From CAVQKZ01 sp963837325 (GTDB lineage: Bacteria; Actinomycetota; Actinomycetes; Mycobacteriales; Jatrophihabitantaceae), in contig CAWIMV010000001.1 in the NCBI GenBank assembly GCA_963837325.1, positions 1,612,001 to 1,676,000 on the forward strand: 64,000 nucleotides of DNA, read 5' to 3'. Position numbers and translations under genes: made by a program. Positions 42,862 through 51,334 of this stretch are shown piece by piece. Position 1 is the stretch's first letter. Every line of letters starts with the position of its first letter. The notes below the pieces were generated by a model, which did not search any database, was not told the DNA's origin, and was given only the letters and a program-made list of their open reading frames with translations.

Positions 42862-44229
42862 ATGACCGACTACCGCGGCCTGTCGCTCTGGCACGAGCAC
42901 GGTGCGGGGCCGCTGGAACCGCGGGCGTCGCTGCCCGGCGACACGACGGCGGACGTCGCGATCGTCGGTGCCGGTTTCACCGGGCTGTGGACCGCCTACT
43001 ACCTGCTTGCCGCGGATCCGTCATTGCGGGTCGCCGTGCTCGAGGCCGAGATCGCCGGTTTCGGTGCGTCGGGGCGCAACGGTGGCTGGTGTTCGGCCCT
43101 GTACCCGGTCGGAATCGCCACCCTTTCGGCCGAGGCCGGTCCGAGCGCGGCGATCGCGCAGTACCGGGCGATGCAGGAATCGGTGGCCGAGGTGGCACGG
43201 GTCTGCGCCGCGGAGGACATCGACGCCGACCTGGCGATGGGCGGGACGGTCGTGCTGGCCCGTTCGGAGGCCCAGCTCGCCCGCGCCCGGGCCGAGGCCG
43301 CCGAGGCCCACGAGTACGGCCTCGAACTCGAACTGCTCGACGCCGACACAGCGGGCAAGCGGCTGAACGCGACGTCGGTGCTCGGCGCCACGTACACGCC
43401 GCACTGCGCGGCGATCCATCCGGCCAAGCTGGTACGCGGCCTGGCTGATGCCGTCGAGGAGCGCGGAGCCGCGATCCACGAGCGCACCCGGGCCACCCGG
43501 ATCACACGTGGTGCGGTCCGCACCGAGCGTGGGACGGTGCGTGCCGACGTGGTGGTGCGGGCCACGGAGGGCTACACCGCGACCCTGGCCGGCCACCGAC
43601 GGGCGATCGCCCCGGTCTACTCGCTCATCATCGCCACCGAACCGCTCCCGGAGGCCATGTGGGCCGAGATCGGTCTGCACGAGCGCGAGACGTTCAGCGA
43701 CTTCCGGCACCTCATCATCTACGGCCAGCGCAGCGCCGACGGCCGGATGGTTTTCGGCGGCCGCGGCGCGCCCTACCACTACGGCTCTCGGATCCGCGAC
43801 GACTACGACCGGGTACCCGCCGTGTTCGCCGCTCTCGAGCGCACGCTGGTAGAGCTGTTCCCCGGGTTGCGCGACGTCCCGATCACCCACCGGTGGGGCG
43901 GACCGCTCGGCATCGCGCGCGACTGGCACGCCTCCGTAGGGCTCAACCCGGGCACCGGGTTCGCCTGGGCCGGTGGCTATGTCGGCGACGGTGTCTCAAC
44001 CGCCAACCTGGCCGGTCGCACGCTCGCCGATCTGATCACCCACCGCGACAGCGCGCTCACCGAATTGCCCTGGGTGGCCCACCGCTCGCGCAGGTGGGAA
44101 CCAGAACCATTGCGCTGGCTGGGCGCCAATGCCGGCCTGCGGGCAATGACCTGGGCTGACAACGCCGAGGCACGAAGCGGGCGACCCTCGCGGTTGGCCC
44201 GGCTGGTCAATCGCGGGATCGGTCGATGA
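42862..44229 (+). CDS. FAD-dependent oxidoreductase (DAO family), second copy
   Basis: The 455-residue protein has the dinucleotide motif DVAIVGAGFTGLWTAYYLL and the hallmark GFGASGRNGGWC, and ends with THRWGGPLGIARDW and GYVGDGVSTANLAGR. It is clearly paralogous to the oxidase at 29970-31382 but distinct. The start ATG at 42862 is 10 bp after ald. Its stop overlaps the next gene (ATGA). Substrate is probably an amine or N-methyl amino acid; not determinable. Confidence 0.88.
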   Translation: MTDYRGLSLWHEHGAGPLEPRASLPGDTTADVAIVGAGFTGLWTAYYLLAADPSLRVAVLEAEIAGFGASGRNGGWCSALYPVGIATLSAEAGPSAAIAQYRAMQESVAEVARVCAAEDIDADLAMGGTVVLARSEAQLARARAEAAEAHEYGLELELLDADTAGKRLNATSVLGATYTPHCAAIHPAKLVRGLADAVEERGAAIHERTRATRITRGAVRTERGTVRADVVVRATEGYTATLAGHRRAIAPVYSLIIATEPLPEAMWAEIGLHERETFSDFRHLIIYGQRSADGRMVFGGRGAPYHYGSRIRDDYDRVPAVFAALERTLVELFPGLRDVPITHRWGGPLGIARDWHASVGLNPGTGFAWAGGYVGDGVSTANLAGRTLADLITHRDSALTELPWVAHRSRRWEPEPLRWLGANAGLRAMTWADNAEARSGRPSRLARLVNRGIGR

Positions 44230-44918
44230 GCGGCGACGCGGGCGAGTTCGGCGAGCCGTCCGGCGCCGAGCAGTCCCGGCGGACGAGGATCACGCGCCTG
44301 AAGGAGAAGGCCAGCACCGAGCGGGCCGCGCTTGATGCCCTGCTCGACGTCACTCGCGTCGGCCATTTCGGCCTCACCGACGCCGGTGGCCGTCCGTTCG
44401 TGCTGCCCACGGCAGTCGTGCGCGACGGTGACCGGGTGCTCGCCCACGGGTCGACCGGGTCGCCGTGGCTGCGAACACTCGCGGCCGGAGCGCCGACCTG
44501 CTTGGCCGTCACCAGCGTGGAGGGCCTGGTGATTGCCCGCTCGGCGTTCGAATCTTCGATGCACTATCGCAGCGCCGTCTTGTTCGGCACGTGCCGCCCG
44601 TTGAGCGGGCCGGACCAACTCCGGGCGCTGGACCTGATCACCGACGCGTTGATTCCTGGCCGGGTCGCCGAACTGCGGCGGCCGACCGAACGCGAACTCG
44701 CGGCGACACTGGTACTGGCCCTGCCGATCGAAGAATGGTCGCTGAAGATGTCGGATGGCTGGCCGGACGACCCGCCCGCAGATGTCAACGGGGACGCGTG
44801 GGCCGGCGTGGTCGCGATGACGACGGCCTATCGGGATCCGGTGGGTGCGCCGGACTTGCGGGACGGGTTGGCGTTGCCGGAATCGGTGCGACGCTTGGCC
44901 GGCCCCGGCGCGCCGTAA
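44226..44918 (+). CDS. Pyridoxamine 5'-phosphate oxidase-family flavoprotein
   Basis: The 230-residue protein contains a split-barrel FMN-binding core (ALLDVTRVGHFGLTDAGGRPFVLPTAVVRDGDRVLAHGSTGSPWLRTL), then RSAFESSMHYRSAVLFGTCRPL, and a C-terminal segment seen in the Pyridox_ox_2 group. It is the last gene of the ald operon. Its last 91 bp overlap the convergent tetR gene. Confidence 0.8.
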   Translation: MSGDAGEFGEPSGAEQSRRTRITRLKEKASTERAALDALLDVTRVGHFGLTDAGGRPFVLPTAVVRDGDRVLAHGSTGSPWLRTLAAGAPTCLAVTSVEGLVIARSAFESSMHYRSAVLFGTCRPLSGPDQLRALDLITDALIPGRVAELRRPTERELAATLVLALPIEEWSLKMSDGWPDDPPADVNGDAWAGVVAMTTAYRDPVGAPDLRDGLALPESVRRLAGPGAP

Positions 44919-45523
44919 CGCAGCCCGTCGACTAACAGATCGACCAGCCGGCCGGTGCGGTCGGCCCAGTCCGGCGTATCGGTCGCCATACAGATGCCGC
45001 CCATGGCACGCAGCAGGTCGTCGGGCGCGACGTCGTCGCGGATCGTGCCGGCATCGACTGCAGCGTCGATCAGCGTCTGGATGGCATCCCGGATGCGCTG
45101 GTGGCTGTGCTTGAACAGCTCCGAGTCGGCGCCCAGGACCCGCTTCAGGGCCATGGCCATGCCGCGCTTGCGGGCGACATACCCGGCGAAGCGGCGCATC
45201 CATTGGGCCAGCGCCGCGTCGGGGGCGTTCTCGGCCAGCAATTCGTCGATGCCGTCGCAGAGCAACCCGACCTCGCGCCGGTAGACGGCCTCGGTCACGG
45301 CGTCGCGCGTCGGGAAGTGCCGGTACAGGGTGCCGATGCCCACCCCGGCCCGGCGCGCGATCTCCTCAAGGGAGGCGTCGACGCCCTGCTCGTCGTACAC
45401 CTCGGCCGCCGCCGCGAGCAGCAGCTCACGGTTGCGGCGGGCGTCGGCGCGCTGCGGACGGACGGAGTCCTCGGACTCCCCCTGCGGCACCGTCACCGGG
45501 TCAGTCGTCTCCGACCGCGACAC
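44828..45523 (-). CDS. TetR-family repressor of the adjacent MFS pump
   Basis: The 231-residue regulator has the HTH SLEEIARRAGVGIGTLYRHFPTRDAVTEAVY near residue 50 and a helical ligand domain. I chose the GTG at 45523 behind GGAGG; the frame extends to 45682 across the operators without homology. It is divergent from the MFS gene, with tandem palindromes between. The C-terminal 30 residues are encoded antisense to the end of the flavoprotein gene. Confidence 0.9.
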   Translation of the reverse strand: MSRSETTDPVTVPQGESEDSVRPQRADARRNRELLLAAAAEVYDEQGVDASLEEIARRAGVGIGTLYRHFPTRDAVTEAVYRREVGLLCDGIDELLAENAPDAALAQWMRRFAGYVARKRGMAMALKRVLGADSELFKHSHQRIRDAIQTLIDAAVDAGTIRDDVAPDDLLRAMGGICMATDTPDWADRTGRLVDLLVDGLRYGAPGPAKRRTDSGNANPSRKSGAPTGSR

Positions 45524-45550
45524 GCCGCACCTCCAATAATGACTTGCCAA

Positions 45551-45594
45551 ACCGGAGGCCCCCTCCGTATGGTTACCGGAGGGCCCATCCGTTT
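45551..45594. promoter_or_regulatory. Tandem palindromic operators between tetR and the MFS gene
   Basis: Two related elements 24 bp apart begin ACCGGAGG at 45551 and 45575. The first contains a perfect palindrome, CGGAGG-CCC-CCTCCG (45553-45567). The second is CGGA-GGGCCCA-TCCG (45577-45591). Both end TCCGT(A/T)T. This is the expected form of a duplicated TetR operator controlling both divergent genes. Confidence 0.75.
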
Positions 45595-45627
45595 CACTCA
45601 TGTTACTCCACAACGAGGAGTTGTCTC

Positions 45628-47166
45628 GTGGCAATCCAAGCTCCACCAGGCGCGTCGGCCGATCTGGCGATCGCGCCCCCACCGGCCCGCCGGCGGTTGT
45701 TCCCCCACGGACACCCCGGCTTGGTCCTGACCCTGATCCTGACCTGCCAACTCATGGTCGTGCTCGACGCGACGATCGTGAATATCGCGCTGCCGGACAT
45801 CAGGTCGGCCCTGCACTTCTCCTCCGCCGACCTGTCCTGGGTGGTCAACGCCTACACCCTCACCTTCGGCGGGCTGCTGCTACTGGGCGCCCGCGCCGGC
45901 GACATCCTCGGCCGGCGCCGCGTCTTTCTGGGCGGCATCACGCTGTTCACAGCGGCGTCGCTGGCCGGCGGCTTCGCCCACTCCGCGGGCGAACTGCTGG
46001 CGGCCCGGGCCGCACAAGGCATCGGCGGCGCGCTCGCCTCGCCGTCGGCGCTCGCCCTGCTGATGACGATGTTCGCCCAGGGCCGCGAACGCACCCGCGC
46101 GATCGGGCTCTACACCGCCGTATCCATCGGCGGCGCGGCCGTGGGTCTCATCGCCGGCGGCATGCTCACCCAGTGGGTGTCGTGGCGCTGGGTGTTGTTC
46201 GTCAACGTCCCGATCGGGCTGGTCGTGATCGCCCTGTCGCGGTTGGTCCTGCCGGAGACACCGCGCAAGGCGGGCCGGTTCGACCTGGCCGGCGCCCTCA
46301 CCTCGACCTTTGGCATGGCCTCGCTGGTGTACGGGTTCGTGCATGCGGCCACAGCCGGATGGAGTGACGTCGAGACGTTGGCGTCGTTCGCCATCGGGAT
46401 GGTGCTGCTGGCCACGTTCGTGCGCGTCGAGATGACGGCCGAGTCGCCGATCACACCGCTGCGGCTGTTCGCGGCCCGCACCCGGAACATCGCGTATCTC
46501 GGCCGGTTGCTGCTCGTCGCCGGGATGATGGGAATGTTCTTCTTCCTCACCCTCTTCCTGCAGACGCTGCTCGGCTACAGCTCGCTGCGCACCGGCTTCG
46601 CGTTCCTGCCGCTGACCTTCATGTTGTTCGCGTCGTCGCAGTTCAGCGCCCGCGTGCTGGTCGAACGGTTCAACACCCGCACGCTGTTGATCGCCGGCAT
46701 CGCCACCTCGACGCTCGGGTTGGCACTGCTGACCCGGTTGTCAGAAGGCAGCCAGTACCAGTCCGTGCTGGTACCGCTGCTGCTCTTCGGGCTCGGAAAC
46801 GGGATCGCGTTCGTGCCGCTGACCACCGCCGCGCTGGACGGTGTCGAGCCGGCCGACGCGGGGGCGGCCTCCGGTCTCGTCAACGTGATGCAACAGGTCG
46901 GCGGCTCGCTCGGGCTGGCCGTGCTTGTCACGGTGTTCGGCACCGCAAGCACGCATGCCGCGCAGCACCCGGCAGCCGGCGCGAGTGCGGCGCAGATCGC
47001 GCAGCACGCGTTCGTGGTCGGGGCCGACCGGGCCTTCCTGGTCGCGGCCGCGTTCCTGCTGGCCACGCTCCTGCTAGTCGCGTTCGCGATCCGGACGACG
47101 AAGCAGGAGCTGAGCCATCAGAACCAGGACGCGCCCGCTCACGACGAGGTGCTGGTCGAGGCCTAG
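45628..47166 (+). CDS. DHA2-family MFS multidrug efflux transporter
   Basis: The 512-residue, roughly 14-helix drug:H+ antiporter shows the first-helix motif QLMVVLDATIVNIALPDI, motif A as GARAGDILGRRRVFLGG, and motif C-like GLIAGGMLTQWVSWRWVLFVNVPIG. Start GTG at 45628 behind GAGGAG. It is probably repressed by the divergent TetR. Substrate unknown. Confidence 0.92.
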   Translation: MAIQAPPGASADLAIAPPPARRRLFPHGHPGLVLTLILTCQLMVVLDATIVNIALPDIRSALHFSSADLSWVVNAYTLTFGGLLLLGARAGDILGRRRVFLGGITLFTAASLAGGFAHSAGELLAARAAQGIGGALASPSALALLMTMFAQGRERTRAIGLYTAVSIGGAAVGLIAGGMLTQWVSWRWVLFVNVPIGLVVIALSRLVLPETPRKAGRFDLAGALTSTFGMASLVYGFVHAATAGWSDVETLASFAIGMVLLATFVRVEMTAESPITPLRLFAARTRNIAYLGRLLLVAGMMGMFFFLTLFLQTLLGYSSLRTGFAFLPLTFMLFASSQFSARVLVERFNTRTLLIAGIATSTLGLALLTRLSEGSQYQSVLVPLLLFGLGNGIAFVPLTTAALDGVEPADAGAASGLVNVMQQVGGSLGLAVLVTVFGTASTHAAQHPAAGASAAQIAQHAFVVGADRAFLVAAAFLLATLLLVAFAIRTTKQELSHQNQDAPAHDEVLVEA

Positions 47167-49151
47167 TCCCGGAGGACGTGCCGATCGCAGAAACCGAGCA
47201 CGGTGTCGTACCAGCTGACGACGTTGGCCGGCGAGAGCACCCAGTGGTTCTCGCCGGTCAACTGCAGGAACCGGTGCGGCAGCTCGTCGGGCTCGCCGTC
47301 GAAGCGGCTGACGAGGTCCCACCACAGCCGCAGCGCTTCGCTGACCGGCACCCGGTAGTCGCGGTTGCCGTGACTGACCAGCATCGGGGTGGTGATCCGG
47401 TCGACAAAGTTGTGCGGCGAGTTCTCGGCGTACCACTCCGGGTGGTCGGCCGGCGTGCCGAACAGGCCGCTCTTCCAGTACGCCGCGTCAGTGGTGGTGT
47501 GCTGCTGGTCGAGGGCCCACAGGCCCGCATGGGTCACGATGGCCCGGAACCGGTCGGTGTGCCCGGCGATCCAGTTCGTCATGTAGCCACCGAACGAACC
47601 GCCCAGACAGGCGGTGCGCCCACCGTCTATGTCGTCGTGCCCAACCACGGCATCGAGCAGGGCTTCGAGGTCGCGCCACACCACAGCCGCCCGATGGGGC
47701 CAGGCGCGGGCGATCCAGTCCGGGCCGTAGCCGGTCGACAGCGCGGGGTCGGGCAGCAGCACCGCGTAGCCATGCGCGACCGCGACCCACGGGTTCCAGC
47801 GCCAGTTCCAGGCGTTGTACGACAGGAACGGGCCGCCGTGCACCCACAGCATCAGCGGCGCGGGGTCGGGCGAATCAGGCCGGCACAGCCACCCGCGCAC
47901 GGTGGCTCCGTCAGCGGTGGTCGTCGCTACCTCGCTCAGTGAACCCGGCAACCGGGGTGTCGGCCCCGGGGTCGACAGGTAGGCCGGCACCTGGTCCTCG
48001 GTGGACGTCTCCAACCGAACCGGTGTCGGGGCGCAGTCGTAGGTCGAGCGCAATGCGTACACGTACCGACCGTCGGGCGACGGGCAGAGACTCGTATAGG
48101 CCGCGTCGGCCGCCAGGCGGCGCGACAGCTTCGCGCTGACGGCGTCGACCGCGAAGACCGGGGCCCGCCCGTGCCAGTCGCCGACCACGAACAGGGTCTG
48201 GGAATCGTGCGACCAGACCCAATCCGTCGGCGAGACGTCGCCCAGGTCGACCGTGGCCGGCCCGCCGCCCGCAGCAAGGTCGTACACGAGCAGCTGCTCG
48301 GTGGCCGGTGTGTCGAAATCGCCGTCGAACTCCCGCAACACGGCCAGTCGGGCGCCGTCCGATGACAGCCTGGGAGTGGCGAACTGCACGCCCGGCTCGG
48401 CTGCGATGGGAGTCCGGGCTCCGGTGGCAGCGTCGAGCAGTGCCACGCCGTAAGGCATCCGGCCGCCGCGCTCGCGTGTACGCCAGGTGGTCGCGATCGT
48501 CCGGCCGTCGGCGCTGATCGAGCACTGTGACTCGGTGAGAGCGAACCCAGCGTCCGGCGCGAGGTCGCGTGGCGCTGGCTCGTCGATCCCGGCGAGGTGC
48601 AGCAGGCGGGGCGACACGTCGCCGAGTTCGTGATCCCAGTGCCTGATCGGCATCCCGGTGTGCACGATCGTGGTGATCTTGCGGTCCTTGCGTTCCTTGC
48701 GGCGTCGCGCGTCGTCGGACCGGTCGAGCGAGCCTACGAGCCGGCTGCCCGAGACCACGATCGCGCCAGAGTCCGCCGCAACAACCGGCCCGCCCAGCCC
48801 GCCGGGACTGGTGGCCACGACGCGCGGCTCACCGGCCGCCGGCAGTGCCCACAGCGCGCTTTCGGCCTCGTCGTCGGACTCGGCGTCCGGGGCCGGGCGG
48901 GACGAGCTGAACAGCAGCGAGCCGTCAGGGTGGAACGCCGGCGCCGTCTCCCCCTCGTCGGAGCGGGTCAGCCGGGTGGGTGGCCCGCCGTCGAGGTCGA
49001 TCTCCCAGAGCGACGAGACGTAGCGGGCGCAATCGTCATCGGGCTGCTGCACCGTTGCGACGAGCCGACGGCCGTCCACGCTGAGTGCGAGTCCGGTGAG
49101 TCGTGGCAAGGCGACGTAGGCGTTCAGGTCGTGGAACGGGCGGTCGGTCAT
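47163..49151 (-). CDS. S9-family (prolyl oligopeptidase-type) serine peptidase
   Basis: The 662-residue protein has an N-terminal beta-propeller (about 1-390) and a C-terminal alpha/beta hydrolase domain. The catalytic Ser is in LGGSFGGYMTNW near residue 510, the Asp in SHGNRDYRVP, the His in GENHWVLSP; the oxyanion segment is LWVHGGPFLSYN. There is no signal peptide, so it is probably cytoplasmic and acts on peptides. The ATG at 49151 overlaps the upstream gene's stop (ATGA). Its last 4 bp overlap the convergent MFS gene. Confidence 0.92.
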   Translation of the reverse strand: MTDRPFHDLNAYVALPRLTGLALSVDGRRLVATVQQPDDDCARYVSSLWEIDLDGGPPTRLTRSDEGETAPAFHPDGSLLFSSSRPAPDAESDDEAESALWALPAAGEPRVVATSPGGLGGPVVAADSGAIVVSGSRLVGSLDRSDDARRRKERKDRKITTIVHTGMPIRHWDHELGDVSPRLLHLAGIDEPAPRDLAPDAGFALTESQCSISADGRTIATTWRTRERGGRMPYGVALLDAATGARTPIAAEPGVQFATPRLSSDGARLAVLREFDGDFDTPATEQLLVYDLAAGGGPATVDLGDVSPTDWVWSHDSQTLFVVGDWHGRAPVFAVDAVSAKLSRRLAADAAYTSLCPSPDGRYVYALRSTYDCAPTPVRLETSTEDQVPAYLSTPGPTPRLPGSLSEVATTTADGATVRGWLCRPDSPDPAPLMLWVHGGPFLSYNAWNWRWNPWVAVAHGYAVLLPDPALSTGYGPDWIARAWPHRAAVVWRDLEALLDAVVGHDDIDGGRTACLGGSFGGYMTNWIAGHTDRFRAIVTHAGLWALDQQHTTTDAAYWKSGLFGTPADHPEWYAENSPHNFVDRITTPMLVSHGNRDYRVPVSEALRLWWDLVSRFDGEPDELPHRFLQLTGENHWVLSPANVVSWYDTVLGFCDRHVLRD

Positions 49152-51304
49152 TCCTGCGACGTTAGCGCGGGCGCCTTGGCCAGTTGCCGCCGCAGTTCGC
49201 TGGCCAGGGTGTCCAGGCTGTTGGCGATCCGGTCGCACGCATCGATCAGTACCCCGGCGATCTCGACACCCCCGGCGCGCTGCGGCTGTGCGATCAGCGC
49301 TTTGGCCAGCTGTTCCTGCGCCGGTCGCAGCCTCGGCACCGACCGCGGCGGACGACCGGACCGCACGGCCTGCTCGCAGCCGACGAGGACCTGGTCGGCC
49401 AGGCTCATGAACTCGTCCAACTCCGGCCGTTCACCGGTCTGGGGTAGCGCGCCGCGGACGGCCTCGACCGCGAGAACGGCGTGGATGAAGCGATGAGTGT
49501 GAGCGAGCACCGCTTCGCCGAGTTCGACCTGTTCGTGTGCGCGCACCGGTTCGGCCCGAGCCCGGTCGACGGAAGCCTGGGCGTTGGTGCGGGCCAGCCG
49601 GGCGGCGACCCGCGACTTCTGCATCCGTTGCTGCGACGCGGACGGAGCCAGCACCGCGTCGAGATAGTCGCGATAGGCGCGCAACAACTCAGCCAACCGA
49701 TCCGGGAGCAGCTGCCGTTCCCAGACCGGCCACAGGAGCGCGGCCACGAGCGCGAGCGCTCCGCCGATCAAGGTTGCAGCGCCACGCTCGATCACCGTCG
49801 CATGCGGCGCCAGACCGGCAATGGCCAGCAACACCACCACCAGCGCCGAGAGCGCGACGGCGCTGAGCCCGAAGTTGTTGGGACCGGCATAACGCATGGC
49901 GAAGAAGAACAGCGCAATGAGGCCGATGCGGTACCAGTCCCCACCCGGCACCCAATGCAACAACTCGGTCGCGAGCAGCAGGCCGATGATCGTCCCGATG
50001 ACCCGCATCGACGCCCGTTCGAACGTCGTGGTGAAGTCCGGTCGCAGCACGACCAGGATCGTCAACGGAACCCAGTAGCCGCGGTCGATTCCGGCCAGTC
50101 GGACGACGAAGTCCGACAGCGCCACCAGCACCGAGAGGCGCACCGCGTGCCGGAGCACGGCCGAGGCTGGCGTGAGGTTGGCCAGCACGACGGCGAGCGG
50201 GTCTCGCAGCCGCCGCATTCCGTGCACGCTCGATTCCTCACCCTCGCTGCCTTCGCTGGCGCCGGTACGCGCGGTGTCTATTGCGGCGCGGAGCTGGCCG
50301 GCCAGGCTGTGCAGCCGCGCGGCCGCGGCCCGGCGGGTGAGTTCGCCGCTGCTCGTAGGCTGGTCGTCGACCTGGTCGGCCAGTCCGTCGATCTGCTCGG
50401 TGATCCGGGTAAGCGTCTCGGCCTCCACCGGTCGGGCGTGCTGCAGAGCTTCGGCGACGCGGGCCAGTACCGTGCCGGCTAAGGCGAGGGCGGCTCGGAT
50501 CGGGGCCGTCGTGGCCTGCGCCGCGGCCGCGTCGAGCCGTTCGGCCTGCCCGTTCAATGCGAGCAGTTCTCGCCGGATGCGCTCGGCCTCGTCGAGCAGC
50601 ACGCGGTAGGCCTCGACGCTGGGCCCGTGGTCGTGGCCCAGGCCGTAGAGCGTCTGCCGCGTCGCAAGCAACGAATCGGTGGCCGGCGGCCCCACGGCGG
50701 TGCTGCCGGGTGTGCGCGCCGCGGCGGCGAGCTCCCGGTACAGCCCGGCGAGCGCGACCCGCTCGGGCCGGTGGCGCCGCAATGGCCAGGCCGCAACCGC
50801 GAGGAGAACCTGCCCCACACCGCCGGCGAAGACCAGCAGCCCGACGTGCACGGCCGCAGCCGGCTGCTGCGGCGAGTGTCCGAGCACGAGCCCCGCCGCG
50901 GCTGCGGCGACCCCGACCTGGGTGGCACTCGGTCCGCCGGCCAGCATCAGCCCGGCGCCGAAGGAGATGACGAGCAGGAGTAGCACCGAGGCGATGTCAC
51001 TGCGTGAACACAGCACCGCAAGCGCGCTCGTGACCCCGGCGGCACCAGCAGTGCCGAGCATCCGCAGCATGCGCAACCGGTACGGTCCGGGCCGGTCGGC
51101 GAAGGCAGTCTGCAAGGCCCCGATCGTCGACGCAAGGCCGAGGCCGGCGTTGCCCGAGAGCGCACCGATGACCAGCGGCGCGGCCACACCGACCGCATTG
51201 CGGGCGGCCACCACGGGATCGGACTGGGTCAGATCCAGTCGCGCGGCAGTACGCAGCAGATCGGCCAGCGAACCGCGCGCTCGCGGGTCCCGCTTGTCAG
51301 CCAC
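49148..51304 (-). CDS. FUSC/YccS-like aromatic-acid exporter-type membrane protein
   Basis: The 718-residue protein has two membrane blocks. The N-terminal block has about six helices (APLVIGALSGNAGLGLASTIGALQ onward) and the second begins near residue 390 (RGYWVPLTILVVLRPDFTTTFERASMRVIGTIIGLLLATELL), each followed by a helical cytoplasmic domain. The YWVPLT..LRPDF...R..R..GT segment is the FUSC signature. Substrate unknown. It is coupled to the S9 peptidase gene. Confidence 0.87.
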   Translation of the reverse strand: MADKRDPRARGSLADLLRTAARLDLTQSDPVVAARNAVGVAAPLVIGALSGNAGLGLASTIGALQTAFADRPGPYRLRMLRMLGTAGAAGVTSALAVLCSRSDIASVLLLLVISFGAGLMLAGGPSATQVGVAAAAAGLVLGHSPQQPAAAVHVGLLVFAGGVGQVLLAVAAWPLRRHRPERVALAGLYRELAAAARTPGSTAVGPPATDSLLATRQTLYGLGHDHGPSVEAYRVLLDEAERIRRELLALNGQAERLDAAAAQATTAPIRAALALAGTVLARVAEALQHARPVEAETLTRITEQIDGLADQVDDQPTSSGELTRRAAAARLHSLAGQLRAAIDTARTGASEGSEGEESSVHGMRRLRDPLAVVLANLTPASAVLRHAVRLSVLVALSDFVVRLAGIDRGYWVPLTILVVLRPDFTTTFERASMRVIGTIIGLLLATELLHWVPGGDWYRIGLIALFFFAMRYAGPNNFGLSAVALSALVVVLLAIAGLAPHATVIERGAATLIGGALALVAALLWPVWERQLLPDRLAELLRAYRDYLDAVLAPSASQQRMQKSRVAARLARTNAQASVDRARAEPVRAHEQVELGEAVLAHTHRFIHAVLAVEAVRGALPQTGERPELDEFMSLADQVLVGCEQAVRSGRPPRSVPRLRPAQEQLAKALIAQPQRAGGVEIAGVLIDACDRIANSLDTLASELRRQLAKAPALTSQE

Positions 51305-51334
51305 GCTGCTGAGCGTAGGTGGGCCGTTACCTTC

